Part shown: positions 25,216 through 33,361 of the stretch, piece by piece
Layout of the letters: each line of letters starts with the position of its first letter
How positions within the stretch are numbered: position 1 is the first letter of the stretch
Assembly: GCA_002440825.1 (NCBI GenBank)
Contig: DJVH01000108.1
Location: 1 to 34,065 of the forward strand
Length of the DNA stretch: 34,065 bases
DNA from: Bacteriovoracaceae bacterium UBA6261
Lineage (GTDB): Bacteria > Bdellovibrionota > Bacteriovoracia > Bacteriovoracales > Bacteriovoracaceae
Reading direction: 5' to 3'
The notes under the pieces: model-generated
What the model was told of the DNA's origin: nothing
Seen by the model: the letters and a program-made list of their open reading frames with translations, nothing else
Databases searched by the model: none
Position numbers and translations under genes: made by a program

Positions 25216-25520
25216 TACTCCCCCTTTGTTCTAGGGAGTTCGAGAAATTCGATAAGTGAATTATTTTGTAAATCGAGAAGCAATGCTTCGATTTCTTTTT
25301 GATAGTAATTTTCTTCGAGAGAATTTTCGCGTTCAACCTCGCGAATAACAGTTTCTAAGTTTTTAGTCCCATCAAAACGATGGCATATATTGGCTGCAAT
25401 CCCATCGAGCGAATAGCCACGGTTCGTGCGGCTGCTGAAAATATAAAGTTGAGATTTGTTCTTATTGTAATCCTGGATAGGGTCAGCAGTGAGGAGTGGG
25501 AATAATTTGAGCTTATTCAT
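25215..25520 (-). CDS. PqqD-like RiPP recognition element protein
   Basis: 101 aa from ATG 25520, which has AGGTGG close upstream; a GTG at 25529 is an alternative. The segment 36-95 follows the PqqD/RRE pattern: YSLDGIAANICHRFDGTKNLETVI, then a variable part, then EIEALLLDLQNNSLIEFLE. That is a Leu/Ile-rich helix with DG-x2-(T/N)-(V/L) followed by a winged helix ending in a GLI-type strand. PqqD proteins bind the leader of a ribosomal peptide and present it to the modifying enzymes. The gene lies 15 nt after the short peptide gene and overlaps the hydroxylase by 1 nt. This placement is the main evidence that the peptide is a RiPP precursor. Confidence 0.82.
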   Translation of the reverse strand: MNKLKLFPLLTADPIQDYNKNKSQLYIFSSRTNRGYSLDGIAANICHRFDGTKNLETVIREVERENSLEENYYQKEIEALLLDLQNNSLIEFLELPRTKGE

Positions 25521-25535
25521 GAACTCCACCTTTGA

Positions 25536-25727
25536 CTAATATCCACCGTAGGATGAATTGCTGCTTGTAGTACCAACGAGCAAAGTAATGATTTGGGCGG
25601 TCGTTAATGGTGTTAAAGAACCAAAAGCGGCCTTTACGGCAGAAGTTTTTTCGGATGCTTCAGCACCCTGCTTGTCAACAGCAGAAGTATCCCCGCCGGC
25701 CGATTTGTCGTTATGGTTTTCACTCAT
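25536..25727 (-). CDS. Putative RiPP precursor peptide
   Basis: 63 aa from ATG 25727, which has AAGGG 7 nt upstream; the open frame continues to 25793 but those residues have no ribosome site. Residues 1-33 are hydrophilic and low-complexity (SENHNDKSAGGDTS, SEKTSAVK). Residues 35-52 are a hydrophobic segment (FGSLTPLTTAQIITLLVG), and 53-63 are TTSSNSSYGGY. There is no Cys, no double-Gly leader cleavage and no Sec signal. Placed first in the operon, just before an RRE, a beta-hydroxylase and a glycosyltransferase. The tail has six Ser/Thr, one Asn and two Tyr, residues that hydroxylation and glycosylation could modify. Precursor role is inferred from position and composition; I know no matching family. 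Confidence 0.72.
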   Translation of the reverse strand: MSENHNDKSAGGDTSAVDKQGAEASEKTSAVKAAFGSLTPLTTAQIITLLVGTTSSNSSYGGY

Positions 25728-25734
25728 AAATTGT

Positions 25735-25739
25735 CCCTT
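25735..25739 (-). promoter_or_regulatory. Shine-Dalgarno deciding the precursor start
   Basis: AAGGG on the minus strand ends 7 nt before ATG 25727. No comparable site precedes the in-frame start at 25793, so the 63-aa form is preferred. Confidence 0.6.
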
Positions 25740-25846
25740 AAACTTAATTAAACTATAGGGCAATATTGGATTTAAATCTACAAAAATCGCCAAATCCCTA
25801 ACGCAGCTTGCCCCGCTTATAAGTCAGTGCCTAGAATCCATGGCAT

Positions 25847-27091
25847 CTACCGGAAAAGGTCATATCGCCCACTGTAATAGGTGAGCAATAAAACCGGCGC
25901 TCCTCGGGAATCGATAAAGGAATCAAGCCCCAAAACAGTTTCGTTTTCAGGCAAGGCCAGGCATACTGGTTGCTCTTTCAGCCCCCCTTCTTTATTCAAA
26001 ACAAGTGAGAATACATTAGGCTTAACAAAACCATTCTTCTGAAATCTGATCAGTCCATAAAAGGTGTCCTTAAATTTCTGAATTTTGTGAAAATAATACG
26101 AGAATTTTTCACGTTCTTTTGAATTCAACAAAACAGCGTTTTCGGTAAATTTTTTCAACTTTTCATCGTAGGAAAAATATTGGACATCAGCTTTAGTAAA
26201 TCCCTTGTTGTGAACCAGAGAAATTAGCTCGCGGTCGTTTTTCAACCAATAAACAGTGCCCCAGGTCGCATTCTGCTTTCGTGGTGGAAGAACATTTTCC
26301 TTTGCAAATTCCCAGTGACTGTTTTTCCAGACAAGCATTTTATCGTTTTCCAATGGAGACTGATCGCGATTCAAATCACAACTGCCTAGAACAATTTCAT
26401 CATGGCCATCGCGTTCTACATCAAAAGGAATAGCTGTCATGAAACAGACTTTTTTCTCAACCCATTCTTTTGGCAAAAGAAAACTGGCGTCCGCATATCC
26501 AAGAGAGTTAGCCTTTAGATAAATCACTTTAGAATGAGCACTGTTAAAAGGAGTAATTAATATATCGTCGTACAGCGAGTTGGATCTTCTGACAGAAATC
26601 GCATTAAAGGCAAAATTGCGGTCGCGCGGTAAAACATCGCTCTTATCAATCAACGTCCCGTCGGCCTGGGCAACTATAAGAAGAAGTTTTCCTCCTTTAT
26701 AACCGTCGCCATCTACACCATGGTCTGCCATTAACAGACCATCGCCCCACGGAGTTTTAATTTTGTTAATGCTTCGGATGTGTTCTGTTTCACCAAACAT
26801 AAAGACATTTGATAAAATTTCTCCGGATTCACTCATGGGATAGATAAACAGAGGATTGCTCTTACCCCTTCTGCCCGGTGGAGTCATGTAAGCGAGAACA
26901 AAATAGGGCTTGTCATTGAGAAGAACGACTCCTGTATCCAGCGGCCCCTCGCCCTTTAAAAAGTTTAATCTCTTTGAAAAAACTGGGTTCTGAAAGCGCG
27001 AGCAAGACTGTCTGTGAATTGGTAAACTTTTAATTAAAAAAATGAGAGCGATAAGTGCGATAATGAAACTGAAAGCTTTATTTAATCTCAT
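25847..27091 (-). CDS. Membrane-anchored VCBS/FG-GAP-like beta-propeller protein
   Basis: 414 aa from ATG 27091. A hydrophobic segment at about 7-23 (AFSFIIALIALIFLIKS) is an N-terminal anchor or uncleaved signal, so the rest is periplasmic. The body is made of repeating beta-rich units. Two carry short calcium-like loops, VDGDGYKGGKLLLI and VERDGHDEIVLGSCDLNRD, as in FG-GAP/VCBS repeats. No enzymatic motif is seen. It is on the same strand as the precursor gene, 119 bp upstream, so read-through into that operon is possible. Family call is moderate and function unknown. Confidence 0.65.
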   Translation of the reverse strand: MRLNKAFSFIIALIALIFLIKSLPIHRQSCSRFQNPVFSKRLNFLKGEGPLDTGVVLLNDKPYFVLAYMTPPGRRGKSNPLFIYPMSESGEILSNVFMFGETEHIRSINKIKTPWGDGLLMADHGVDGDGYKGGKLLLIVAQADGTLIDKSDVLPRDRNFAFNAISVRRSNSLYDDILITPFNSAHSKVIYLKANSLGYADASFLLPKEWVEKKVCFMTAIPFDVERDGHDEIVLGSCDLNRDQSPLENDKMLVWKNSHWEFAKENVLPPRKQNATWGTVYWLKNDRELISLVHNKGFTKADVQYFSYDEKLKKFTENAVLLNSKEREKFSYYFHKIQKFKDTFYGLIRFQKNGFVKPNVFSLVLNKEGGLKEQPVCLALPENETVLGLDSFIDSRGAPVLLLTYYSGRYDLFR

Positions 27092-27178
27092 GATTAAGCA
27101 TAACAAATAGTTCCAATGATGCAATAACTCAGCTACATTTGAATGATTAGTTTATGAAAAAGGAATTCAGAGGACATC

Positions 27179-28159
27179 TTGAAACATTTTAAGATTATTT
27201 TAATTATCATTCCTTTTTTAGCTTTGGGTATTTTCCTTGGACAATACTTGTTTTCTCCAAAGCAAGAACAAAATGCAATAGCTCCTCCGGTCACCACTGT
27301 TCCTCCTTCCATTTCAAACAAGCAAGAACCCCCGTTAGCCGCTCCCATAAAAGCAGAGGCTGTTGACTTTATCATTTTGGATGAAGATATCCCGCCAAGT
27401 GAAGAAATTGATCGGGTTAAACTGGAAGAAGTATTTCAAACCAAAAAATTCACTTCTAAAATTATTCCTTTTTCCGACAACCAAAAGTCCAGGCTTACAG
27501 CAAAAGGCAACATTGTTGGCATCGCTTCAGCTGAACTTTTAACAGATATGACAAAGACGGCTCCTTACTTTGCGCCAAAGTTTACCTTTTCCACGGATCC
27601 CAAAGCGGAATGCTATAAAGAAGTGGAACTAGCTGTTCTTGCCAACGAGGAAATTAAGAGTCTTGAAGATTTGAACGGAAAAATTATTGGTATAGATGAA
27701 AAAGCCTTAGTACAGGCTAAATTATTTCTTTCTGAGAAAAAGCTTATTGCTAAAAAAATTAAAGTCTTTTCACACAACAACAAAGCCTTCACCAAACTTT
27801 CGGACAAAGAAGTCGATGCTTATTTTACCAGCTACAAAAGTTTTTCCAACGGTACTTCTGTGGGCAATCTTGGCCAGAACTTTTCCAGCATAAAAATTAT
27901 GTATAATTCAGCTGATCAAATTCCCTGCCATTTAATCTTTTTCAATCAGAATATGAATCGTGATTTATTAGAAGAAGTTGAAAACAAATTAAGCGAAGTC
28001 TTGTTTCGACCTTCTACAAAGGAAATTGCGCAAAAAGTACTATCCAGCGCTTCATTTAGACCTTACCTATCCCAAGATTGGAGCAAAAGTTTTGACCTTA
28101 TCTCCAGAGGTCAGAATATAGAGCTTAAAACTCTGGCCGAGGAAGTCACGCAACACTAA
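27179..28159 (+). CDS. Membrane-anchored solute-binding-protein-like protein 1
   Basis: 326 aa from TTG 27179, with AGAGGA about 5 nt upstream and no ATG nearby that keeps the N-terminus. Residues 4-22 (FKIILIIIPFLALGIFLGQ) form a membrane anchor, followed by a Pro/Ala-rich linker (about 35-60). The domain resembles family 3 solute-binding proteins: DFIILDEDIPP, a KTAPYFAPKF segment, then IKSLEDLNGKIIGIDE. It has a paralog immediately downstream. Cysteines in AECYK and IPCHL are conserved in that paralog (SECFN, LPCRV) and may form a disulfide. There is no adjacent permease, so it may be a sensor or accessory receptor rather than a transporter subunit. Confidence 0.68.
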   Translation: MKHFKIILIIIPFLALGIFLGQYLFSPKQEQNAIAPPVTTVPPSISNKQEPPLAAPIKAEAVDFIILDEDIPPSEEIDRVKLEEVFQTKKFTSKIIPFSDNQKSRLTAKGNIVGIASAELLTDMTKTAPYFAPKFTFSTDPKAECYKEVELAVLANEEIKSLEDLNGKIIGIDEKALVQAKLFLSEKKLIAKKIKVFSHNNKAFTKLSDKEVDAYFTSYKSFSNGTSVGNLGQNFSSIKIMYNSADQIPCHLIFFNQNMNRDLLEEVENKLSEVLFRPSTKEIAQKVLSSASFRPYLSQDWSKSFDLISRGQNIELKTLAEEVTQH

Positions 28160-28229
28160 ATGAATGCTAGTTGGTTTTTTGACAACCATATGATTAGATA
28201 AAAGAGCCAATTGAACCGCAGGAATTAAC

Positions 28230-29219
28230 GTGACTAAAAAATACATCATCATCAGTGCACTTATTACCTTAATCGTGGGGATCGTTATTGGCTCCAGGCT
28301 TAATAATAAAATGAAGCAACGAAATGACATTTCCAGATTTATAAACACCTCAGGCAATAAACTCCAGATAAAAAAGAAAATGATGAACTTCGTCGTGCAC
28401 ATACCAGAAGAGATGGAGGAAAATAAAATTGCAGAATCAGATGTTCAAGTTATGGAAAACGCCATTTCCACCCATGCCATAGGGTTCAAATTTATCCCGC
28501 TAGCCAAAGATGTTCCACAGAAGTTCAAGAATTTGGCCATAAATCATAAGCTGCATTCCGGATTGATGAGCGCTTTAAGACTTTATATCAGAAGGGAACA
28601 TGGGTCTACTATCTCACCATTTCTAACAGCAAGCTATGATTCAAAATCCGAATGCTTTAATGAAACGCAATTAATTTCTCCCCACAACTCAACCAGCAGC
28701 ATTGCAAATAATATTATTGGCATTGAAGAGCGTACTATTTTCGAAGCAACTTTGGCCTTAAATGAATTAAGCAAAAAAAACATCAAACCTCGAAAAATTA
28801 TTATTTTAAAAGATTTTAACAAGGCAAAAGAGAAACTTCTCAAGGGCGAGATAGACGGTTTATTTGTCAGGGCCCTAACCTACAGCAATGGCAGGATAGA
28901 CAATCCATTTGGAATGGTTAAATCTGACACTTTTGTTAATCAGCCAAGTATAAAAATATTGATGTCTTCGCACTACCAGCTTCCATGCCGTGTCTATTTT
29001 CTTTCAGACCATCTTACCCCTCAAACAAAAACCATGCTGACGTCAAAATTTGTGGAAGTTTTTAAAAATGAGAATAGTGCTAAAGTTTTTGCAAGAGTGA
29101 CTGGTATTTCTTCAGTAAAAGAAATGTCTGCAGAAGAACAAAAAAAAGTTGCCGAAACAGTTCGCACCGGAAGAACGATTTCACTTAAATCGCTTGCAAA
29201 CGAAATAAGTGAAGAATAA
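28230..29219 (+). CDS. Membrane-anchored solute-binding-protein-like protein 2
   Basis: 329 aa from GTG 28230, with AGGA 6 nt upstream. Residues 5-21 (YIIISALITLIVGIVIG) are a membrane anchor. It is a diverged paralog of the preceding gene. NIIGIEERTIFEA aligns with KIIGIDEKALVQA, IDGLFVRALTYSNGR with VDAYFTSYKSFSNGT, and the two cysteines are retained. The last 30 residues, TGRTISLKSLANEISEE, match the paralog's RGQNIELKTLAEEVTQH. Fewer of the usual ligand-contact residues are recognisable, so the ligands may differ. Tandem duplication is likely. Confidence 0.66.
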   Translation: MTKKYIIISALITLIVGIVIGSRLNNKMKQRNDISRFINTSGNKLQIKKKMMNFVVHIPEEMEENKIAESDVQVMENAISTHAIGFKFIPLAKDVPQKFKNLAINHKLHSGLMSALRLYIRREHGSTISPFLTASYDSKSECFNETQLISPHNSTSSIANNIIGIEERTIFEATLALNELSKKNIKPRKIIILKDFNKAKEKLLKGEIDGLFVRALTYSNGRIDNPFGMVKSDTFVNQPSIKILMSSHYQLPCRVYFLSDHLTPQTKTMLTSKFVEVFKNENSAKVFARVTGISSVKEMSAEEQKKVAETVRTGRTISLKSLANEISEE

Positions 29220-29300
29220 AGCGGAAAACTTTTTTCCTTTACTTCCTTATATTATCCTCTCAAAATTTACTCAATAATGAATAATTCAACAGGTCATCAA

Positions 29301-30299
29301 ATGAAAAACTTAATTTTACTAAGTGCAATTTTCAGTTCATTTGCTGTGAAAGCATCACCGATTAAAATTGGATCTTCGCCTGTCATCAGCTCCGCCGGTA
29401 TTTATCTGGCGCAGGAAAGAAATTATTTCAAACAAGAAGGACTGGAAGTTGATTTAAATGACTTTAATAGTTCCGGTGGCCAGATGACTTTGCTTCTTTC
29501 AAAAGGAGAGCTTGATGTCGGTGCTGGCAATCTCACGTCGGGGCTTTTTAATGCCATTGCCAAAGGTCAGAAATTTAAGCTTGTAGCGGATAAAGGGCAT
29601 TTGGAAAAAGGGAAAGACTACATTGCTCTTATCGTGCGCCAGGATCATATCGCTTCAGGCAGATACAAAACATTGAAGGATCTCAAGGGATTCAAAATGG
29701 GTCTGACGGCGCTTGATGGTGTTTCACAACAAATTGTCGCGGAAAGATTTCTGGAAAAAGCAGGCTTAAAAGCTGCAGATGTTGAATTCATAAAACTTTC
29801 TTATGCTGAAATGAACCTTGCCTTGAAAACGAAAAATATCGATGCAACTATTCAACTTGAACCTTATTTAACCAAAGCAGAGATTGACGGTATTGCAAAA
29901 AATGTAGCGAGTGCAGTTGAAGTTCATCCGCATCAGCAAAGTGCCGCCATTTTCTTTTCACCGGATTTTCTTGAAAAGAGATCAGTTGAAGCTAAGAAGT
30001 TTTTAATTGCCTATTTGAAAGGCATTCGTGACTACAATGCTGCGATTGCCGGGAAAGCAGACAAAACCAAAATGACAGCAGACTTGAAAAAATACATTAA
30101 AATTGATGATCAAAAAGTTTGGGACAGAATGTATCCGATTGGCCTGAGCGATGATGGGTCCATTAATGTTCAGGCGCTCATGGAAGATGTGAATTGGTAT
30201 TACATGAAAAAATACATTGAGAAACCATTGAAGGCTGAAGATGTTGTGGATTCAAGTTTAGTAAAACAGGCTTCTGCCGAGTTAAACAAACGCAAATAA
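29301..30299 (+). CDS. NMT1/SsuA-type ABC importer substrate-binding protein
   Basis: 332 aa from ATG 29301, preceded by AGGT and giving a clean signal peptide MKNLILLSAIFSSFAVKA; the ATG at 29277 would add eight polar residues. The mature part, PIKIGSSPVISSAGIYLAQERNYFKQEGLEVDLNDFNSSG, is the standard opening of NMT1/SsuA/TauA binding proteins, and LDVGAGNLTSGLFNAIAKG and LKDLKGFKMGLTALDGVS are the ligand-cleft segments. Such proteins bind sulfonates, pyrimidines, nitrate or aromatic compounds; this ligand is unknown. First gene of a five-gene operon with an ATPase, a permease, a ligase and an ACP. Its stop overlaps the ATPase ATG by 1 nt. Confidence 0.88.
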   Translation: MKNLILLSAIFSSFAVKASPIKIGSSPVISSAGIYLAQERNYFKQEGLEVDLNDFNSSGGQMTLLLSKGELDVGAGNLTSGLFNAIAKGQKFKLVADKGHLEKGKDYIALIVRQDHIASGRYKTLKDLKGFKMGLTALDGVSQQIVAERFLEKAGLKAADVEFIKLSYAEMNLALKTKNIDATIQLEPYLTKAEIDGIAKNVASAVEVHPHQQSAAIFFSPDFLEKRSVEAKKFLIAYLKGIRDYNAAIAGKADKTKMTADLKKYIKIDDQKVWDRMYPIGLSDDGSINVQALMEDVNWYYMKKYIEKPLKAEDVVDSSLVKQASAELNKRK

Positions 30300-31003
30300 T
30301 GCTTGAAATAAAAAATCTTTCATTTTCCTACGATACCAACGAAGTTTTAAAAAATTTAAATCTCTCTATTGCCGACCGTTCATTTCACTCACTGATTGGA
30401 ATGAGCGGTGCCGGCAAAACTCTTTTGCTCAAGCTGATCAGTGGTCTTCAAACTTTGCAATCAGGGACCATTGAAAAAACTCAGCAAAAAATAAGTTTTG
30501 TCTTTCAGAATGCGGAGCTCTTTCCGTGGCTCACGATTGAGAAAAATCTTCAAATGTGTTCTTCTCTGAGAAGTGTTGAAATAAAAGACTATCTAGAGAA
30601 GTTTCGACTGGACACTGTCGCGAAACTTTATCCCTGTGAACTTTCAGGCGGCACTTTAAAAAAAGTAGCTTTGCTGAGAGCTTTTCTGGTGCAGTCAGAT
30701 TTAATATTGATGGATGAACCTTTTGCCTACTTGGACATGGCCCAGAAAGAAGAAATCTACTCTTTTACGAAAGAATTATGGGTCCAGAATAAGCCCACCA
30801 TCATTTTCGTCTCTCATGATCTGGATGAAGCTATTTTTCTTTCGACACAGATTTCATATCTCTCCAGGCGCCACAAAACCATCGTCGAGAGTTACGATAT
30901 AAAAAATCAATCAGGGTTCAGTTTTAATGAAAGCAAGACGACCCCCGGACATATTAGTACTTATGCAGAAATTTACGGAAAACTGAAGGAGGAATTGATT
31001 TGA
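30299..31003 (+). CDS. ABC importer ATPase, SsuB/TauB type
   Basis: 234 aa. Walker A GMSGAGKT at 34-41, Q-loop FVFQNAELFPWLT, signature ELSGGTLKKVALLRAF, Walker B LILMDEPFAYLD and switch His in FVSHDLDEAI are all present. The FPWLT after the Q-loop is typical of the SsuB/TauB/ThiZ group. It energises the importer made with its neighbours. The signature LSGGTLKK lacks the usual Gln (LSGGQ), as in some members of this group. Confidence 0.93.
   Translation: MLEIKNLSFSYDTNEVLKNLNLSIADRSFHSLIGMSGAGKTLLLKLISGLQTLQSGTIEKTQQKISFVFQNAELFPWLTIEKNLQMCSSLRSVEIKDYLEKFRLDTVAKLYPCELSGGTLKKVALLRAFLVQSDLILMDEPFAYLDMAQKEEIYSFTKELWVQNKPTIIFVSHDLDEAIFLSTQISYLSRRHKTIVESYDIKNQSGFSFNESKTTPGHISTYAEIYGKLKEELI
30987..30992 (+). 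promoter_or_regulatory. Strong Shine-Dalgarno for the permease TTG start
   Basis: AGGAGG ends 7 nt before TTG 31000. It is the best ribosome site in the window and supports the TTG start that overlaps the ATPase stop by 4 nt. Confidence 0.75.
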
Positions 31004-31749
31004 AGAATTTTCTAAAATCCTTCATTGTCATTCTTTTATTAAGTTTTGGCTGGCACATTCTTGCCAATTCACATGTCATCGATGCTGAATTCTTTCCTTC
31101 GCCCTTTCACGTTCTTAATAATTTAATTCAACTAATTACCCAAGGCGCATTTTTAAAAGATATCGAAGCAAGCTTTCTGCGCCTGTTGATAAGTGCACTT
31201 ATAACCATACCATTGAGCCTCATTTTAGCTTTGCTCTGTGTTCAGATTAAGATTTTCGATATTTTATTCAGACCAATCGTTGCCTTTACTTATCCCTTGC
31301 CCAAAGTTGCCATCATTCCGTTGTTAATGTTAATTTTTGGGATAGGAGATAAAACCAAAATCGCTGTTATTTCCCTGGGAATGTTTTATTTATTATTCAT
31401 CAACCTCTACACTTCAATGAACAGGTTAAAATCATCGACGTTGAATGATGTCGCAACTATTTTCAAAATTTCCTCTGGAGATTACCTGTTTCATTTTCTC
31501 ATCAAAGGTGTATTTGTGGACTTTCTCGTGGGTCTAAAACTGGCCCTGGGATACGCGTTGACCTTAATCGTAGTCAGCGAATTTTCGATGAGCAAAAACG
31601 GCATTGGGAATTTCATCTGGAAATCCTGGGATCAGTTTAAAGTGCTGGATATGTATTCAGGTGTTTTATTTCTCTGTCTGGCCGGTTTTGTTATTTATTT
31701 CATACTTGATGTCTTTATAAACCGAACAACTAAATATTTTAACAGATGA
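31000..31749 (+). CDS. ABC importer permease, SsuC/TauC type
   Basis: 249 aa from TTG 31000 (AGGAGG upstream). About six membrane helices. YPLPKVAIIPLLMLIFGIGDKTKIAVI at about 93-119 is the permease segment of the SsuC/TauC family, followed by VDFLVGLKLALGYALTLIVVSEF. EAA-like loop residues around GIGDKTK contact the ATPase. It is the membrane channel of the importer, and its stop overlaps the ligase ATG by 4 nt. Confidence 0.93.
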   Translation: MKNFLKSFIVILLLSFGWHILANSHVIDAEFFPSPFHVLNNLIQLITQGAFLKDIEASFLRLLISALITIPLSLILALLCVQIKIFDILFRPIVAFTYPLPKVAIIPLLMLIFGIGDKTKIAVISLGMFYLLFINLYTSMNRLKSSTLNDVATIFKISSGDYLFHFLIKGVFVDFLVGLKLALGYALTLIVVSEFSMSKNGIGNFIWKSWDQFKVLDMYSGVLFLCLAGFVIYFILDVFINRTTKYFNR

Positions 31750-33095
31750 TAGTTTTCAATAATCCTCAAGCATCAATTACTCAACTAGAATCCGGCGAAA
31801 CACTGGGACCGGAACTTTTTAAAGAGGCTATTGAGAAAAAAATACTTGAGTTAAAAAAAGAATCTATAGGACCAGGTTCTGTCGTTCTAATTGCCAATCC
31901 AAATTCAATTCACTTTTTTGTAAATCTTCTTGCTATTTTTTCATTGGGTGCAACGGTAGTTCCTCTTGATCCCAATGCAAGTGAACTCGAGCTGGAAAAC
32001 ATAAAAAATCATTCTGGTGCAAACCTCCTGATAAAGGACAATAAAACTTTTCAATTCAAAAAAGAACTGAATGAAGAATTAAAAACTATCGCACTGGTAC
32101 TCTACACCTCTGGAACAACAGGAAAACCAAAAGGTGTTAAATTAAGCTTTAATGCTTTGAGATCCAAAATTGAAACGCTTTCAAAATTCATAACTCCCGA
32201 TGAGAGCAAAAACACACTTTGTTTTTTGCCCACCTATTTTGGACATGGGCTCATTTGCAACAGCTTGTTCGCCCTTTTTAGTGGCGAGCATTTTTTCATT
32301 GCCTCCAAAATGGATCTGCAACTGGCCAGCGCCTTTAAAAATCTTATCAACAAAAATAAGATCACTTTTTTTAGCTCTGTTCCGAGTGTCTGGGATTTAG
32401 TCTTAAATTTCTCTGGCGAGGATGATACTTCTCTTCCGACTCTGAAGCGCGTGCATTGTGCCTCAGCTTATTTGCAAAACGAGAAAGCCGAAGTGATCTC
32501 CAGATGGCTTGGTAAAAACGTTTCTTTTTACAATATTTTTGGAATTACTGAAATAAGCGGATGGTTTGCACAAAGAAAGTTTTTTCCAGCTGAGGATATT
32601 AATCTTTTCTCTGACTATTTTAATGCTCAAACAAAATTCGATTTAAACGGTGAGCTTCTTATCAAGGCTCCCTATATGTTTTCAGGATATTTAGCTGACC
32701 AAGAAGAAACGGCGAAAGCCATTGATGAAAAGGGGTTTTTCCGAACAGGAGACATTTTTAAAGATTCCCATTATTCCGGTCGTTCAAAATTTGTTATCAA
32801 CAAAAAGGGAATTAAAATTTATCCAAATGAATTAGATGAATTCTTTCTTAACTCTACGATGGTTTCAGATTGCCACACTTTCCCGGTTAAAGATGAATTT
32901 TCTGGAGAATTAATCGGAGTCCTGATTGTCTTGAAGGAAAAGATCACACTCGAAATGTTCAGAAAATACTGTCTCAAAAATCTGCCCGCGAACAAATTTC
33001 CTGACAAAATTTTTGTTGTTCCCAAGATTGAGCGAACCGGTAGAGGTAAAATTGCCGCTGATTCCATTAAAAAATATACAGGCGAACTTAAATGA
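31746..33095 (+). CDS. AMP-forming acyl/aryl ligase (ANL family)
   Basis: 449 aa. The phosphate loop YTSGTTGKPKG at 120-130 (A3 motif), NIFGITEISGWF (A5, usually YG-x-TE), FFRTGDIF (A7) and GRGKIAADS near the C-terminus with the catalytic Lys (A10) place it in the acyl/aryl-CoA or acyl-ACP synthetase superfamily. It is somewhat short (450 against 500-550). The downstream ACP, coupled with a 4-nt overlap, suggests that the activated acid is loaded on that carrier. Together with the importer this looks like uptake, activation and carrier loading of a carboxylic acid. Cytoplasmic; substrate not readable. Confidence 0.92.
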   Translation: MIVFNNPQASITQLESGETLGPELFKEAIEKKILELKKESIGPGSVVLIANPNSIHFFVNLLAIFSLGATVVPLDPNASELELENIKNHSGANLLIKDNKTFQFKKELNEELKTIALVLYTSGTTGKPKGVKLSFNALRSKIETLSKFITPDESKNTLCFLPTYFGHGLICNSLFALFSGEHFFIASKMDLQLASAFKNLINKNKITFFSSVPSVWDLVLNFSGEDDTSLPTLKRVHCASAYLQNEKAEVISRWLGKNVSFYNIFGITEISGWFAQRKFFPAEDINLFSDYFNAQTKFDLNGELLIKAPYMFSGYLADQEETAKAIDEKGFFRTGDIFKDSHYSGRSKFVINKKGIKIYPNELDEFFLNSTMVSDCHTFPVKDEFSGELIGVLIVLKEKITLEMFRKYCLKNLPANKFPDKIFVVPKIERTGRGKIAADSIKKYTGELK

Positions 33096-33307
33096 ATGAA
33101 AAAGAATCACTTCTGCTAAGTACTTTTAATAAGCTTTTTGGAGAAAATTTCAGTTCTCTCGACATCGAGCGCTCAAAGACACCCGAATGGGATTCTATGA
33201 AACATGCAGAATTAATCATTAAGCTGCAGAAGGAATTTAAGGTTAAGTTCGATATCAGTGATGTTCTCGAGATTAAGAACCTTAGAGATTTTCTTCCTTT
33301 GATCTGA
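33092..33307 (+). CDS. Acyl carrier protein
   Basis: 71 aa, typical ACP size. WDSMKHAELI has Ser35 as the phosphopantetheine attachment residue (DS-(M/L)-x2-(V/A)-E-L-I), then a four-helix pattern with FKVKFDISDVLEIKNLRDF. The ATG overlaps the ligase stop (ATGA). It is a dedicated carrier for the ligase rather than the general fatty-acid AcpP, which is normally more acidic and lies with fab genes. Last gene of the operon, followed directly by a terminator. Confidence 0.9.
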   Translation: MNEKESLLLSTFNKLFGENFSSLDIERSKTPEWDSMKHAELIIKLQKEFKVKFDISDVLEIKNLRDFLPLI

Positions 33308-33312
33308 ATAAA

Positions 33313-33336
33313 AAAGGCCAGGTTCCCCTGGCCTTT
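33313..33336. terminator. Bidirectional rho-independent terminator
   Basis: Perfect 10-bp stem AAAGGCCAGG/CCTGGCCTTT with a TTCC loop. A-rich sequence precedes it and T-rich sequence follows, so it can end both the plus-strand ACP operon and the minus-strand TRAP gene. Confidence 0.88.
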
Positions 33337-33361
33337 AATTTAAAAAGCTCTTTATTAGCGC

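Noticed and set aside
27133..27375. Minus-strand 80-codon frame with several Cys, looking like a small peptide precursor
   Set aside because: It is antisense to a well-supported membrane-anchored protein gene with a good ribosome site, and has none of its own.
29223..29237. Small hairpin GGAAAA-CTT-TTTTCC after the second binding-protein gene
   Set aside because: Stem is short and A/T-rich, and no proper T-run follows; too weak to call a terminator.
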